A stretch of DNA of 64,000 nt from positions 1 through 64,000 of the forward strand of contig CAYUSB010000009.1 of assembly GCA_964447205.1 (NCBI GenBank), given 5' to 3'. The DNA comes from JAEUKH01 sp964447205 (GTDB lineage: Bacteria; Myxococcota_A; Polyangia; Polyangiales; Ga0077539). Under the pieces are notes generated by a model. It did no database searches. It had not been told where the DNA came from and was given only the letters and a program-made list of their open reading frames with translations. Positions 26,364 to 35,002 of the stretch are shown one piece after another; position 1 is the first letter of the stretch, and every line of letters begins with the position of its first letter. Position numbers and translations under genes: made by a program.

Positions 26364-28385
26364 TCAGAGCGCCGCGCGGTCGATGACCGTACGGAAGGGC
26401 AGGGCGGGGTCGTCGGGGGTGGGCGGAGGGTCGATCAGGCCCTGGGCCAGCAGTTGGGTCGACAGGATCCCGACCACGGCCATGTTGTCGGCGTTGGAGA
26501 AGGTCCCCCCGGGGGTGCGGGCCCGGGTCGCGCATTTGGTGAGGAGGGCGGTGACGGCCGTGGGGTCGAAGACTCCGACCCGAGCGAGGGCCTCGGGGGT
26601 GGTGACCTCGTGCACCCAGTCGGGGGCCTCGGGGCCGACGAAGCACAGGGCGTCGGGAGCCCGGTAGGGCTGTTTGGGGCGCTGGAGGATCTCGGGCGGC
26701 AGGAGGCTCCGGGCGCAGTGTTTGAGGATGTGCTTCTCGTCGAGGACGTTGAGCTTCCACCGGGCGGGCAGGGCGTTGGCGTAGTCGACCACCTCGGCGT
26801 CGAGGAAGGGGAAGCGGCCCTCGACGCTGTTGCCCATGAGCATTCGGTCGCCCTGGGACGACAGGATGTACGGGGCCAGGAGGGTGACCATCTCCAGGTA
26901 CTGGGCCTGGGCCAGGGGGTCCCAGCGGGGGAAGTCGCCGGGGAGGTCGTTTCGCAGGGCGGCGATGGGGTCGGGGGCCGCGGCCGTCCGGGCCCGCCAG
27001 TCGCGGCTGAAGTAGCGCATCAGGCCCTGGGCGCTCGACCACCGGGGCCCGTGGGAGAACATGGGGTCGTCGGGGCGGTCGAGGCCCTTGCGCCAGAAGG
27101 ACAGGGCCATGCCCCGGGCCGCCGCGGGCGATCGGGTGAGGTAGGGGTAGAGCCGCTCGAAGAGGCGCGGGCGCAGGGTGCTCTCGGGGTGCCGGGCCCA
27201 GAACCGCCGCACCTTGGCCTCGCGGAAGATGTCGTAGCCCCCGAGAACCTCGTCGGCCCCCTCCCCCGTGAGCACCACCTTGAGCCCCTCGCGGCGCACG
27301 AGGCCCGAGAGCAGAAACAGCGGGGCGGGCCCGGTGCGCAGGAGGGGGCGTTCGGCGTGCCAGACCACGGCGGGGAAGACCCGGGCGATGTCCTGGTGGC
27401 GGGCCACCACCTCGTGGTGCACGCTCCCGAGCACGGAGGCCATGGCCCGCTGGAAGGGGGTCTCGTCGTACTCGGGGTCTTCGAAGCGCAGGGAGAAGGT
27501 GTGAAACGGCCCCGCGCAGGCGTCGCGGGCCAGGGCCGCGATGTACGAGCTGTCGATCCCGCCCGAGAGGTAGGCCCCGACGGGCACGTCGGCCCGGAGC
27601 ATCCGCAGGCGGGCCGCGGCCCCGAGGCGCTCGGACAGGCCCGCGGCGCAGTCGTCGAGGCTACGACGGTCGTCGGGGGCCTCGCCCCGGGGGCGCACGG
27701 CGGGAAAACGCGGGGTCCAGAACGCCGCCTCGGAGAAGGTCCCGTCGGCCCGGTAGATGCGGGTGTGTCCGGGCCGGAGCTCCTCGACCCCTGCGAAGAC
27801 CGACGACGGGGGCCGCGACCCCCAGAAGGTGAAGGTCTCGGCCACGCCCCCCGGGTCGAGGGCCCGGGGCACGGCGGGGTCGGCGAAGAGGGCCTTGACC
27901 TCGCTGGCGAAGCGCACCCTCGCCCCGCCCGTGTGCAGGAAGACGGGCCGCTTGCCCATCCGGTCGCGGGAGAGCACGAGGGTCTGGTCGCGGCGGTCCC
28001 ACAGGGCGATGGCAAACTGGCCGTTGAAGCGCCGGAAGACCTCCGGGCCCCACTGCTCCCACCCGTGCACGATGACCTCGGTGTCGGAGTGGGTGCGGAA
28101 GCTGTGCCCGGCGGCCTCGAGGTCGGCCCGGAGCTCGACGAAGTTGAAGATCTCGCCGTTGAAGACCACCCACACCGACCCGTCCTCGTTGCAGAGGGGC
28201 TGCTGCCCCGAGGTCAGGTCGATGATCGACAGGCGGGCGTGGCCGAGGCCCACCCGGTCGTCGCGGTAGTACCCCCGCTCGTCGGGCCCTCGGTGGTCAA
28301 TGGCCTTGACCATGGCCCGCAGGAGGGCCACCTCGGGGGGGGGCGTTCTGTCGGAGAGGTTGAGGATGCCGGTGATGCCGCACAT
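26364..28385 (-). CDS. asnB: Asparagine synthase (glutamine-hydrolysing), exopolysaccharide type
   Basis: 673 residues. Cys2 of MCGITGILNL is the N-terminal nucleophile of the glutaminase domain, supported by RGPDERG, LSIIDL and NGEIFNF. The synthetase domain has the ATP pyrophosphatase loop YLSGGIDSS, then LTGEGADEVLGGYDIF and GNSVEGRFPFLD. The enzyme transfers glutamine ammonia to a carboxylate. Lying 18 bp downstream of a glycosyltransferase gene on the same strand, it probably amidates a sugar acid or peptide of a surface polysaccharide rather than supplying asparagine. Confidence 0.93.
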   Translation of the reverse strand: MCGITGILNLSDRTPPPEVALLRAMVKAIDHRGPDERGYYRDDRVGLGHARLSIIDLTSGQQPLCNEDGSVWVVFNGEIFNFVELRADLEAAGHSFRTHSDTEVIVHGWEQWGPEVFRRFNGQFAIALWDRRDQTLVLSRDRMGKRPVFLHTGGARVRFASEVKALFADPAVPRALDPGGVAETFTFWGSRPPSSVFAGVEELRPGHTRIYRADGTFSEAAFWTPRFPAVRPRGEAPDDRRSLDDCAAGLSERLGAAARLRMLRADVPVGAYLSGGIDSSYIAALARDACAGPFHTFSLRFEDPEYDETPFQRAMASVLGSVHHEVVARHQDIARVFPAVVWHAERPLLRTGPAPLFLLSGLVRREGLKVVLTGEGADEVLGGYDIFREAKVRRFWARHPESTLRPRLFERLYPYLTRSPAAARGMALSFWRKGLDRPDDPMFSHGPRWSSAQGLMRYFSRDWRARTAAAPDPIAALRNDLPGDFPRWDPLAQAQYLEMVTLLAPYILSSQGDRMLMGNSVEGRFPFLDAEVVDYANALPARWKLNVLDEKHILKHCARSLLPPEILQRPKQPYRAPDALCFVGPEAPDWVHEVTTPEALARVGVFDPTAVTALLTKCATRARTPGGTFSNADNMAVVGILSTQLLAQGLIDPPPTPDDPALPFRTVIDRAAL

Positions 28386-28403
28386 GGGGTGAAACCGTGG
28401 CCT

Positions 28404-29528
28404 TCAAGACCCGGAGGCGGCCTCGTGGAGGAGCCCGAGCCAGTGTTGGTGCATCTGCTGTTGGGTGAAGCGGGCGAGGACCCGGCGGCGTCCGCGAGCG
28501 CCCATCGTGCGACGGAGGTCGGGGTCGGCGAGGAGGCGCAGGAGCTGCTCGGCCATGGCCGCGTGGTCGCCGCGGGGGGTGAGGAGGCCGGTGACCCCGG
28601 GGTCGACGATCTCGGGGTTTCCGCCCACGTCCGTGACGACGGCGGGGCGCTCGGCGAGCATGGCCTCGAGCAGGGTCACGGAGGTCCCTTCGCTCTTGGA
28701 CGACATCGCGAACACGTCGCTCGCGGCGTAGACCGCGGGGATGTCGCGGCGGACCCCGGCGAAGACCACCCGGTCGGCCACTCCGAGCTCGGCCGCGAGG
28801 GCTTCGAGGGGGGCCTTGTCGCCGCCTCCGACGAGGGCGAGACGGGCCTCGGGCCGGACGGCCGCGACCTGGGCGAAGGCCCGCACGAGGGTGGGGTGAT
28901 CTTTGACGGGGTGGAAGCGGGCCACGCAGGTGATGACGAGGTGGCTCGGGTCGAGGCCGAGGGAGGCCCGGGTGACGGCGGGGTCGGGCAGGTCGGGGGC
29001 CTCGGGGTCGAAGCGGGCGGGGTCGACCCCGTTGTAGACCACGTCGATGCGGTCGGCGGGGATGCCCTCGTTCTGCACGAGGAGGGCCTTGATGTAGGCG
29101 CAGACGGCCACCACCCGCTGGGTGTAGCGCAGGAAGAGGAGGGTGTTGGCCAGGACCCGCTTGGGGCGGCGCTGGTCGGGGTAGTGCCGCCCGTGTTCGA
29201 TGAAGACGAGGCCGGGGCGGGGGCGCACCGTCGGGGCGGCCATGGCCGCGTAGGAGTACGGGGTGTACTGATGGGCGCAGACCACGTCGGGCCGAACCTC
29301 CGTGACGAGGGTCCGCAGGCGCAGGGCCACCTCGGGCTGGATCCCCTCGGTGCGGCCGAGGACATCGACCCGCAGGCCGTCGGCCCGCAGGGACTCGCCG
29401 AGGGGGCCGATGCTGTCGAGGCAGGCGATGGCGTGTTGGGCCTCGCCTGCGGTGGCCCGAACAAAATCGTGCACGAGCACCTCGGCCCCGCCGAAGCTCA
29501 TGCTGTGCAACACATGGAGAACCCGCAT
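28404..29528 (-). CDS. Glycosyltransferase family 4 (GT-B fold)
   Basis: 374 residues. The N-terminal domain starts MRVLHVLHSMSFGGAEVLVH, with the GG loop of GT4 enzymes. The C-terminal domain has VYNGVDPARFD, CVARFHPVKDHPTLVRAF, LALVGGGDK and the nucleotide-sugar E-x7-E motif in SKSEGTSVTLLEAMLAE. It would transfer a hexose from an activated donor to a lipid- or glycan-linked acceptor at the inner membrane. It precedes asnB in a probable two-gene polysaccharide operon. Confidence 0.92.
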   Translation of the reverse strand: MRVLHVLHSMSFGGAEVLVHDFVRATAGEAQHAIACLDSIGPLGESLRADGLRVDVLGRTEGIQPEVALRLRTLVTEVRPDVVCAHQYTPYSYAAMAAPTVRPRPGLVFIEHGRHYPDQRRPKRVLANTLLFLRYTQRVVAVCAYIKALLVQNEGIPADRIDVVYNGVDPARFDPEAPDLPDPAVTRASLGLDPSHLVITCVARFHPVKDHPTLVRAFAQVAAVRPEARLALVGGGDKAPLEALAAELGVADRVVFAGVRRDIPAVYAASDVFAMSSKSEGTSVTLLEAMLAERPAVVTDVGGNPEIVDPGVTGLLTPRGDHAAMAEQLLRLLADPDLRRTMGARGRRRVLARFTQQQMHQHWLGLLHEAASGS

Positions 29529-29725
29529 GGGCCGAGCACCTGTCGTTTCGCGCCCGCGCGCCGACGCGGGGTGCCCTACGGTGGGGGCCCTGGGGGGGGC
29601 GGGTCAAGATCGCTCCATTGACGTCCGCGGAGGGATGGCAGAAAACCCGTCCAACAATTGTGGTTTGGGCTCCCCGCGGCGGTAGCGTCCCGAGGGAGAC
29701 TGGTTTCGGGCAGGAGGATGTCCTT

Positions 29726-31624
29726 GTGAGACGCATACAAACGGGTCGATCGATGGTGGCGGGGGCCCTGCTCCTCGCGGGACTCGGGGCGACTGGGGAA
29801 GTCCGGGCACAGACCGCAGGCGGCTGGGCCCTCAACCGCTTCGACCCCACCCCCGCGGGCGAGGTGTTCTTCTTCAGCGAGCACCCCTGGTACTCGTCGA
29901 CGCGGACCTTCGCCGCCGGCATTTTTCTGGACTACGCGTCCAACCCCCTCGTGCTGCGGCAAGACCTGCCCGGCGGCGGGACCCGCGATGTCCCCCTCGT
30001 GTCCGACATGCTGACCGGGCACGTGGGCCTGGCCGTGTCGTTCCTCGACCGGGTGGGGATCTCGGCCAACCTCCCGATCTCCCTCTACCAGTCGGGCGAA
30101 GCCGCCCCGGCCGGGACCACCTCCCTCGCGGCCGCCGGGTCGGTCAACCTGGGTGACATCCGCGCCGCCGCCCGGGTGCGCCTCTTCGGCCACGCCGACC
30201 GCGACGCCTTCTCGCTGCACCTGGGCCTCGGGTTCTGGGCTCCGTCGGGCTCGCGGGCGGCCTTCACGGGCGACGACGCCATCCGCCTCGAGCCGAGGCT
30301 CATCCTGGCCGGCCGCGGGGGGATCGTACGCTGGGGCGTGACGGGCGGGTTCACCGTCCGCAGCGCCAACGACGCGGTCAACCTCGCCATCGGCAACGAG
30401 GTCCGAGCCTCGGGGTCGCTCGGCTTCGTCTTCGACAACGACCGGCTGACCGTCGGCCCCGAGGTCTACGTGGTCAGCTCCGTACGCGACCTGCCCGCGG
30501 GGGGCGGAAACTCGTTCTTCTCGGCCAACCAGTGGGGCGGCGAGGCCCTCTTGTCCGCCCACTACCAGATCGCAGACACCATCCTGGTCGGGGCCGGGGC
30601 CGGGATCGGCCTCGAGCAGGGCTACGGGATCCCCGCGGGCCGCGGGATCCTCTCCGTGGCCTACGCCCCCGTGCCCCCGCGCGTGACGGGCCCCGTGGAC
30701 ACCGACGGCGACGGCGTGTTCGACCCCGACGACCTCTGCGTCACCGTCCCCATGGGCGACCACCCCGACCCCAACCGCCGCGGGTGCCCCGCCCAGGACA
30801 GCGACGGCGACGGGGTCTACGACCACGAAGACCTCTGCGTGATGGTCCCCATGGGCGACCACCCCGACCCCAACCGCCGCGGGTGCCCCCTGACCGACCG
30901 CGACGGCGACGGGGTCTTCGACCCCGACGACGTGTGCGTCGATGTGCCCCAGGGCCCCAACCCCGACCCCGAGCGCCGCGGGTGCCCCGACGGCGACCGC
31001 GACAACGACGGGGTCCGCGACCACGCCGACCAGTGCCCCGACGTGCCCCAGGGCAACCTCCCCGACCCCCAGCGCCCGGGCTGCCCCCTGCCCGACCGCG
31101 ACGGCGACTTCGTGCCCGACGCCACCGACCGATGCCCCGACGAGCCCGGGGCCCCGTCGAGCAACCCGGCCGAAAACGGATGCCCCGTGGGCGTCCGCAT
31201 CGAGCAGGGGCACATCTCGATCCTCACCCCGGTGTTCTTCGACACCGACCGCGACACCATCAAACCCCAGAGCTTCCGGGTGCTGGAGCGGGTGGCCGAC
31301 GTGCTGCGTTCGTTGCCCCAGATTCGCCGGGTGGCCGTCGAGGGGCACACCGACAACCGCGCGAGCCACGACCACAACATGGACCTGTCCCAACGCCGGG
31401 CCGTGGCCGTCATGCGCTTCCTCACCGAACATGGGGTCGAAGCCGGTCGCCTCGAGGCCCATGGGTACGGCCCCGACCGCCCCATCGCCACCAACAACAC
31501 CGCCCTCGGACGGGCCCGCAACCGTCGGGTGGAGTTCCTCATCGTCGACCCCGCCCAGCCGACTGGGGTTCAGACGGGCTCCGCCGCCACGGCCGACCCG
31601 GGCACCCCCGTCGACCGCCGCTGA
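29726..31624 (+). CDS. OmpA family protein with thrombospondin-3-type calcium repeats
   Basis: 632 residues from GTG 29726, chosen because AGGAGG lies 8 bases upstream (29712-29717) and the resulting N-terminus is a signal peptide (SMVAGALLLAGLGATGEVRA). The first 310 residues form an outer-membrane barrel-like domain. Five Asp-rich repeats of about 33 residues (DTDGDGVFDPDDLC, DSDGDGVYDHEDLC and so on) follow, then an OmpA C-terminal peptidoglycan-binding domain with VAVEGHTDNRASHDHNMDLS and QRRAVAVMRFL. It should anchor the outer membrane to the cell wall. Confidence 0.92.
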   Translation: MRRIQTGRSMVAGALLLAGLGATGEVRAQTAGGWALNRFDPTPAGEVFFFSEHPWYSSTRTFAAGIFLDYASNPLVLRQDLPGGGTRDVPLVSDMLTGHVGLAVSFLDRVGISANLPISLYQSGEAAPAGTTSLAAAGSVNLGDIRAAARVRLFGHADRDAFSLHLGLGFWAPSGSRAAFTGDDAIRLEPRLILAGRGGIVRWGVTGGFTVRSANDAVNLAIGNEVRASGSLGFVFDNDRLTVGPEVYVVSSVRDLPAGGGNSFFSANQWGGEALLSAHYQIADTILVGAGAGIGLEQGYGIPAGRGILSVAYAPVPPRVTGPVDTDGDGVFDPDDLCVTVPMGDHPDPNRRGCPAQDSDGDGVYDHEDLCVMVPMGDHPDPNRRGCPLTDRDGDGVFDPDDVCVDVPQGPNPDPERRGCPDGDRDNDGVRDHADQCPDVPQGNLPDPQRPGCPLPDRDGDFVPDATDRCPDEPGAPSSNPAENGCPVGVRIEQGHISILTPVFFDTDRDTIKPQSFRVLERVADVLRSLPQIRRVAVEGHTDNRASHDHNMDLSQRRAVAVMRFLTEHGVEAGRLEAHGYGPDRPIATNNTALGRARNRRVEFLIVDPAQPTGVQTGSAATADPGTPVDRR

Positions 31625-31691
31625 CCGCGCCCCCTCCCCGGGCCTTGACGACCCGGGGCCCGCCCGCGCACCCTCACCGCCTGATCCCCCG

Positions 31692-31967
31692 ATGGCCCGC
31701 CCCGCTCCCAGCATCAGCCCCGGCCGCACCCAGGGCCCCCCTCCGGGCCCCACCCCCTCGTCCGCGACGGCGGCAGCAGCCGTGGCCGCGGTGCGCCGCA
31801 AAGACCGCTCCCTGGGCTTCCTCCCGCTCCTGCTGATGTCGCTGCTCTATGTCGTGCTGACCGTCTTCGTCGACGCCATCGGGCCCATCACCTCCGACCC
31901 GGGCTTCTATCAGCTCGGCCAGGACCCGCCCCTGCGCGGGTGCATCATCCCGCGGGCCAGCCCGTAA
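31692..31967 (+). CDS. Small membrane protein, hypothetical
   Basis: 91 residues from ATG 31692. A Pro/Ala-rich N-terminal 35 residues are followed by basic RRKDRS and one hydrophobic helix (LGFLPLLLMSLLYVVLTVFV), then a short polar C-terminus. It begins 68 bp after the OmpA stop on the same strand, so cotranscription is likely. Family not recognised. Confidence 0.6.
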   Translation: MARPAPSISPGRTQGPPPGPTPSSATAAAAVAAVRRKDRSLGFLPLLLMSLLYVVLTVFVDAIGPITSDPGFYQLGQDPPLRGCIIPRASP

Positions 31968-31993
31968 GCGCCCGAAGGGGCCGAGGGGTCGGC

Positions 31994-32092
31994 CTGCGTC
32001 CGACGGCCCTCACCCAATACTGGTCGCGCGTCACCCATTTCCCCTCTCCCGTGACCGGGAGAGTGGGCCATCGTACCGTGAGAATAGAGTGT
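31994..32092. repeat. Dispersed intergenic repeat, copy 3 (module A)
   Basis: Same orientation and almost the same sequence as 9528-9620: CGACGGCCCTCACCC, CTGGTCGCGCGTC, the palindrome CCCTCTCCCGTGACCGGGAG, then CCATCGTACCGTGAGAATAG. Module B does not follow. Further along, a (TCCGCT)n-like stretch lies at about 32118-32150. The gap 31968-32315 holds no supported gene. Confidence 0.65.
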
Positions 32093-32315
32093 GGAGCGAA
32101 GGCCGCCATCCCTGTCGCCTCCGCTTCCCCCTCCGCTTCCGATTCCGTCAGTACCCCGAGGCGAAGCCGACGGTGGGCGCGGTTGACCACTCCCCGTCCT
32201 GCAAGCGTATCGCGCACGATGCCGTCGTACGCCCGCTCAACCCCAGGGCAACCTTGAGGGGTGATCGGTCCGCCCTGATGAACCTGTCTTCTCCTTGACA
32301 AGGAGGAGACATTCC

Positions 32316-32468
32316 ATGACTGATCCTGCGGCGACCCACCCACAATGGGCGAAGACCGAAGGAGGGGATGCGTGGAAGGCACACCGACCGGCTTCTGGGG
32401 CAAGCTCGACCTGCGCGATGAGGTGGTCCACGGGTGGCACCCGCTGGCGCACCACTGCGCCGACGTAG
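32316..32468 (+). other. Possible leader peptide ORF overlapping the start of cas3
   Basis: An ATG at 32316 sits behind a near-perfect ribosome binding site (AAGGAGGAG, 32300-32308), itself in a small hairpin CTCCTT/AAGGAG. The frame gives 50 residues starting MTDPAATHPQWAKTEGGD and ends at 32466-32468 inside cas3, in a different frame from cas3. It could be a translated leader, or the original Cas3 start separated by a frameshift. Confidence 0.35.
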
Positions 32469-35002
32469 CCGCGTGCACCGAGGCCCTGTTGCAACACTCC
32501 CTGCTGCGCCGCCGCCTCGCGCGGCTCGCGGGTCGGGACGACCTCGATCCCGTCACCGTCGCGCGGCTCTGCGTCCTGGCTGCCCTGCACGACCTCGGCA
32601 AGTTCAACCAGCACTTCCAAAACAAGGGACGCCCCGGTGCCCTCCGCCGCGAAGGCCACGTCCGCGAGCTCATGCCCTTGTTTCAGGGGTACAGCGAGAC
32701 CGCAGCGTTCTGTGCGGCGCTCTCCGTGGTCCCTTTCGAGACCTGGGGCTCCGACAGTGCTGCAGATGCCCTGCTCTTCGCGGCCATCGCCCACCACGGC
32801 CGCCCCATCCCGGTCGACCATCCCGACGTCCAGCACGACGCCCGACGTTGGCACACCCTCCATGGGCTCGACCCCTTCGCTGGGATGCGCGCCCTCGCCG
32901 CAGACACCCTCCGCTGGTTTCCCGACGCCCTCCGCGAGGGCCCCCCCCTGCCCGATGCGCCCGCGTTTCAACATGGCTTCGCCGGGCTCGTAATGCTCGC
33001 CGACTGGCTCGGCTCCGACCGCGCGCCCGAACGATTCCCCTTCTCCAACGCCCTCGACGACGACCGCATCTCCTTCGCCCGCGATCGAGCGCGCCGCACC
33101 CTCCACGAGAACGCCATCGCCCTCGGCCCCCTCGCCCGCGCCCTCGCCGCCGACATCGACTACACGCGCTTCTCCGACATCGTCACGCCCCACGACACCC
33201 AGGCCCAGATGCTCACCCTGCCCGTCGTGCCCGAGGGGTCGTTGACCCTCCTCGAAGCCGAAACAGGATCGGGCAAGACCGAAGCAGCCCTCGCGCACTT
33301 CTTCCGGCTCTTCCAGGCGGGCGTGGTGGAGGGGATGTACTTCGCCCTGCCCACCCGCACCGCGGCGACGCAGATCTTTCGACGCGTGACCCTGGCCGTG
33401 CAGCGGCTCTTCGCCGGGGAACCCATGACGCCGCCCGTGGTGCTCGCGGTGCCCGGCTACCTCGCCGTCGACGACCTGACCGGCACCAAGCTCCCCAACT
33501 TCGAGGTGCTCTGGAAGGACGACCACAAACGCACGGCAGAAGGCCAATCGGTCCGACACCGTGGCTGGGCGGCCGAACACCCCAAGCGCTACCTCGCGGC
33601 CTCGATCGCCGTCGGCACCATCGACCAGTGCCTGCTCTCGGCGCTGATGACCGACCACGCCCACCTCCGCGCCACGACCCTGCTGCGTAGCCTCCTCGTC
33701 GTCGACGAGGTCCACGCCTCCGACACCTACATGACCACGCTGCTCCGCCATGTGCTGCAGTTTCATCGCGCAGCCGGAGGGCACGCCCTGCTCATGTCGG
33801 CGACCTTGGGATCGAGCGCCCGCGACCGCTACGTCGGGGCCTCCCACGACACGCCCTACGCCGCTGCGGCGCTGGAGGCGTACCCGCGCATCGCCCTCCA
33901 TGCGCCGGGTGTCGCGCCAACCGTCAAAGCCCCCAGCAAGGGCCCCGACAAGGCTGTCCACGTCAGCACCGACCCGCGCATCGACGAACCCGAATCCATC
34001 GTACGCCAGGCCATCGAGGCCGCCCGACAGGGCGCGCGGGTGCTCATCCTCCGCAACACGGTGCGTGGCTGCATCGAGACGCAGCGTTGCCTCGAGGCCC
34101 TCGCTCCGCCCGAGACGCTCTTCTGCATCGGAGGCGTCGTCACGGCCCACCACGCCCGCTACGCCCGGCAGGATCGTTCCCGACTCGACGACGCCATCGA
34201 GGAGCGCCTCGGCAAGACAAGCCCTGCGGGTGGCCTCGTGGTCGTCGCCACCCAGACCGTCCAGCAGTCGCTCGACCTCGACGTCGACCTTCTCTTCACC
34301 GACCTGTGCCCGCTCGACGTGCTCCTGCAGCGCATCGGTCGGCTGCATCGGCACCGGCGCACGCGACCCCCGGGCTACGACATCCCGCGTTGCGTCGTGC
34401 TCACGCCCGCGGAAGACCTGAGCACCTACATCGGCAAGGACGGCTCGGTCCGCGGTCCTCACGGCATCGGGCGCGTCTACGACGACCTCCGGGTGCTTCG
34501 AGCGACCCTCGGGCAGATCGAGGCCTACCCCGTCTGGTTCATCCCCGAGATGAACCGCGCCCTCGTCGAGGCCACCACCCATCCCGAGGCCCTCAAAGCC
34601 ATGACCCCCGCCGAGGATCCGCGGTGGGAGAAGCACCACACCCTCGTGCGAGGGAACTTCTACGCCCATCGGTCGTTGGCCAACACCAGCGTCATCGACC
34701 GGCAGGAACCCTTCGGCGAGGCCCACTTCAAGGACGGCCAGCACGCCACCCGCCTGGGTTTGAACGACCGGATCGTAATTCTTCCGCGCACTTGTCAGAC
34801 GCCCCTGGGGTCGAGCGTCTCTCAACTCACGGTCCCGGCCTGGATGCTCCGTGGGGTGACCGACGAGACCGCCGCCGAAGACCTCCAGCAACACCCACAC
34901 GGATTCACCTTCCGCTTTGGCGATCAGCGCTACCGCTACGACCGCCTGGGACTGGGCCCCGACGACGGCTCCCTCGACCCCACCTCCGAGGACGACGCAT
35001 GA
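32372..35002 (+). CDS. cas3: CRISPR-associated helicase/nuclease Cas3 (type I-E)
   Basis: 876 residues from GTG 32372, preceded by GGAGG at 32361-32365; an in-frame ATG at 32345 lacks a binding site. The N-terminal HD nuclease domain has WHPLAHHCADVA and the metal-binding H73-D74 in HDLGKFNQHF, plus IAHHGRPIP. The SF2 helicase has Walker A EAETGSGKTEAAL (K302), the DEVH box at 445-448, and TQTVQQSLDLDVDLLFTDL with QRIGRLHRH in the second RecA domain. It unwinds and degrades DNA marked by Cascade. First gene of the cas operon; its stop overlaps the next start (ATGA). Confidence 0.96.
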   Translation: MEGTPTGFWGKLDLRDEVVHGWHPLAHHCADVAACTEALLQHSLLRRRLARLAGRDDLDPVTVARLCVLAALHDLGKFNQHFQNKGRPGALRREGHVRELMPLFQGYSETAAFCAALSVVPFETWGSDSAADALLFAAIAHHGRPIPVDHPDVQHDARRWHTLHGLDPFAGMRALAADTLRWFPDALREGPPLPDAPAFQHGFAGLVMLADWLGSDRAPERFPFSNALDDDRISFARDRARRTLHENAIALGPLARALAADIDYTRFSDIVTPHDTQAQMLTLPVVPEGSLTLLEAETGSGKTEAALAHFFRLFQAGVVEGMYFALPTRTAATQIFRRVTLAVQRLFAGEPMTPPVVLAVPGYLAVDDLTGTKLPNFEVLWKDDHKRTAEGQSVRHRGWAAEHPKRYLAASIAVGTIDQCLLSALMTDHAHLRATTLLRSLLVVDEVHASDTYMTTLLRHVLQFHRAAGGHALLMSATLGSSARDRYVGASHDTPYAAAALEAYPRIALHAPGVAPTVKAPSKGPDKAVHVSTDPRIDEPESIVRQAIEAARQGARVLILRNTVRGCIETQRCLEALAPPETLFCIGGVVTAHHARYARQDRSRLDDAIEERLGKTSPAGGLVVVATQTVQQSLDLDVDLLFTDLCPLDVLLQRIGRLHRHRRTRPPGYDIPRCVVLTPAEDLSTYIGKDGSVRGPHGIGRVYDDLRVLRATLGQIEAYPVWFIPEMNRALVEATTHPEALKAMTPAEDPRWEKHHTLVRGNFYAHRSLANTSVIDRQEPFGEAHFKDGQHATRLGLNDRIVILPRTCQTPLGSSVSQLTVPAWMLRGVTDETAAEDLQQHPHGFTFRFGDQRYRYDRLGLGPDDGSLDPTSEDDA

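Noticed and set aside
26106..29621. 1171-codon plus-strand frame
   Set aside because: Shadow of asnB and the glycosyltransferase, both clearly coding on the minus strand.
32237..34900. 887-codon minus-strand frame
   Set aside because: Lies opposite cas3, whose HD, Walker A and DEVH motifs are certain.
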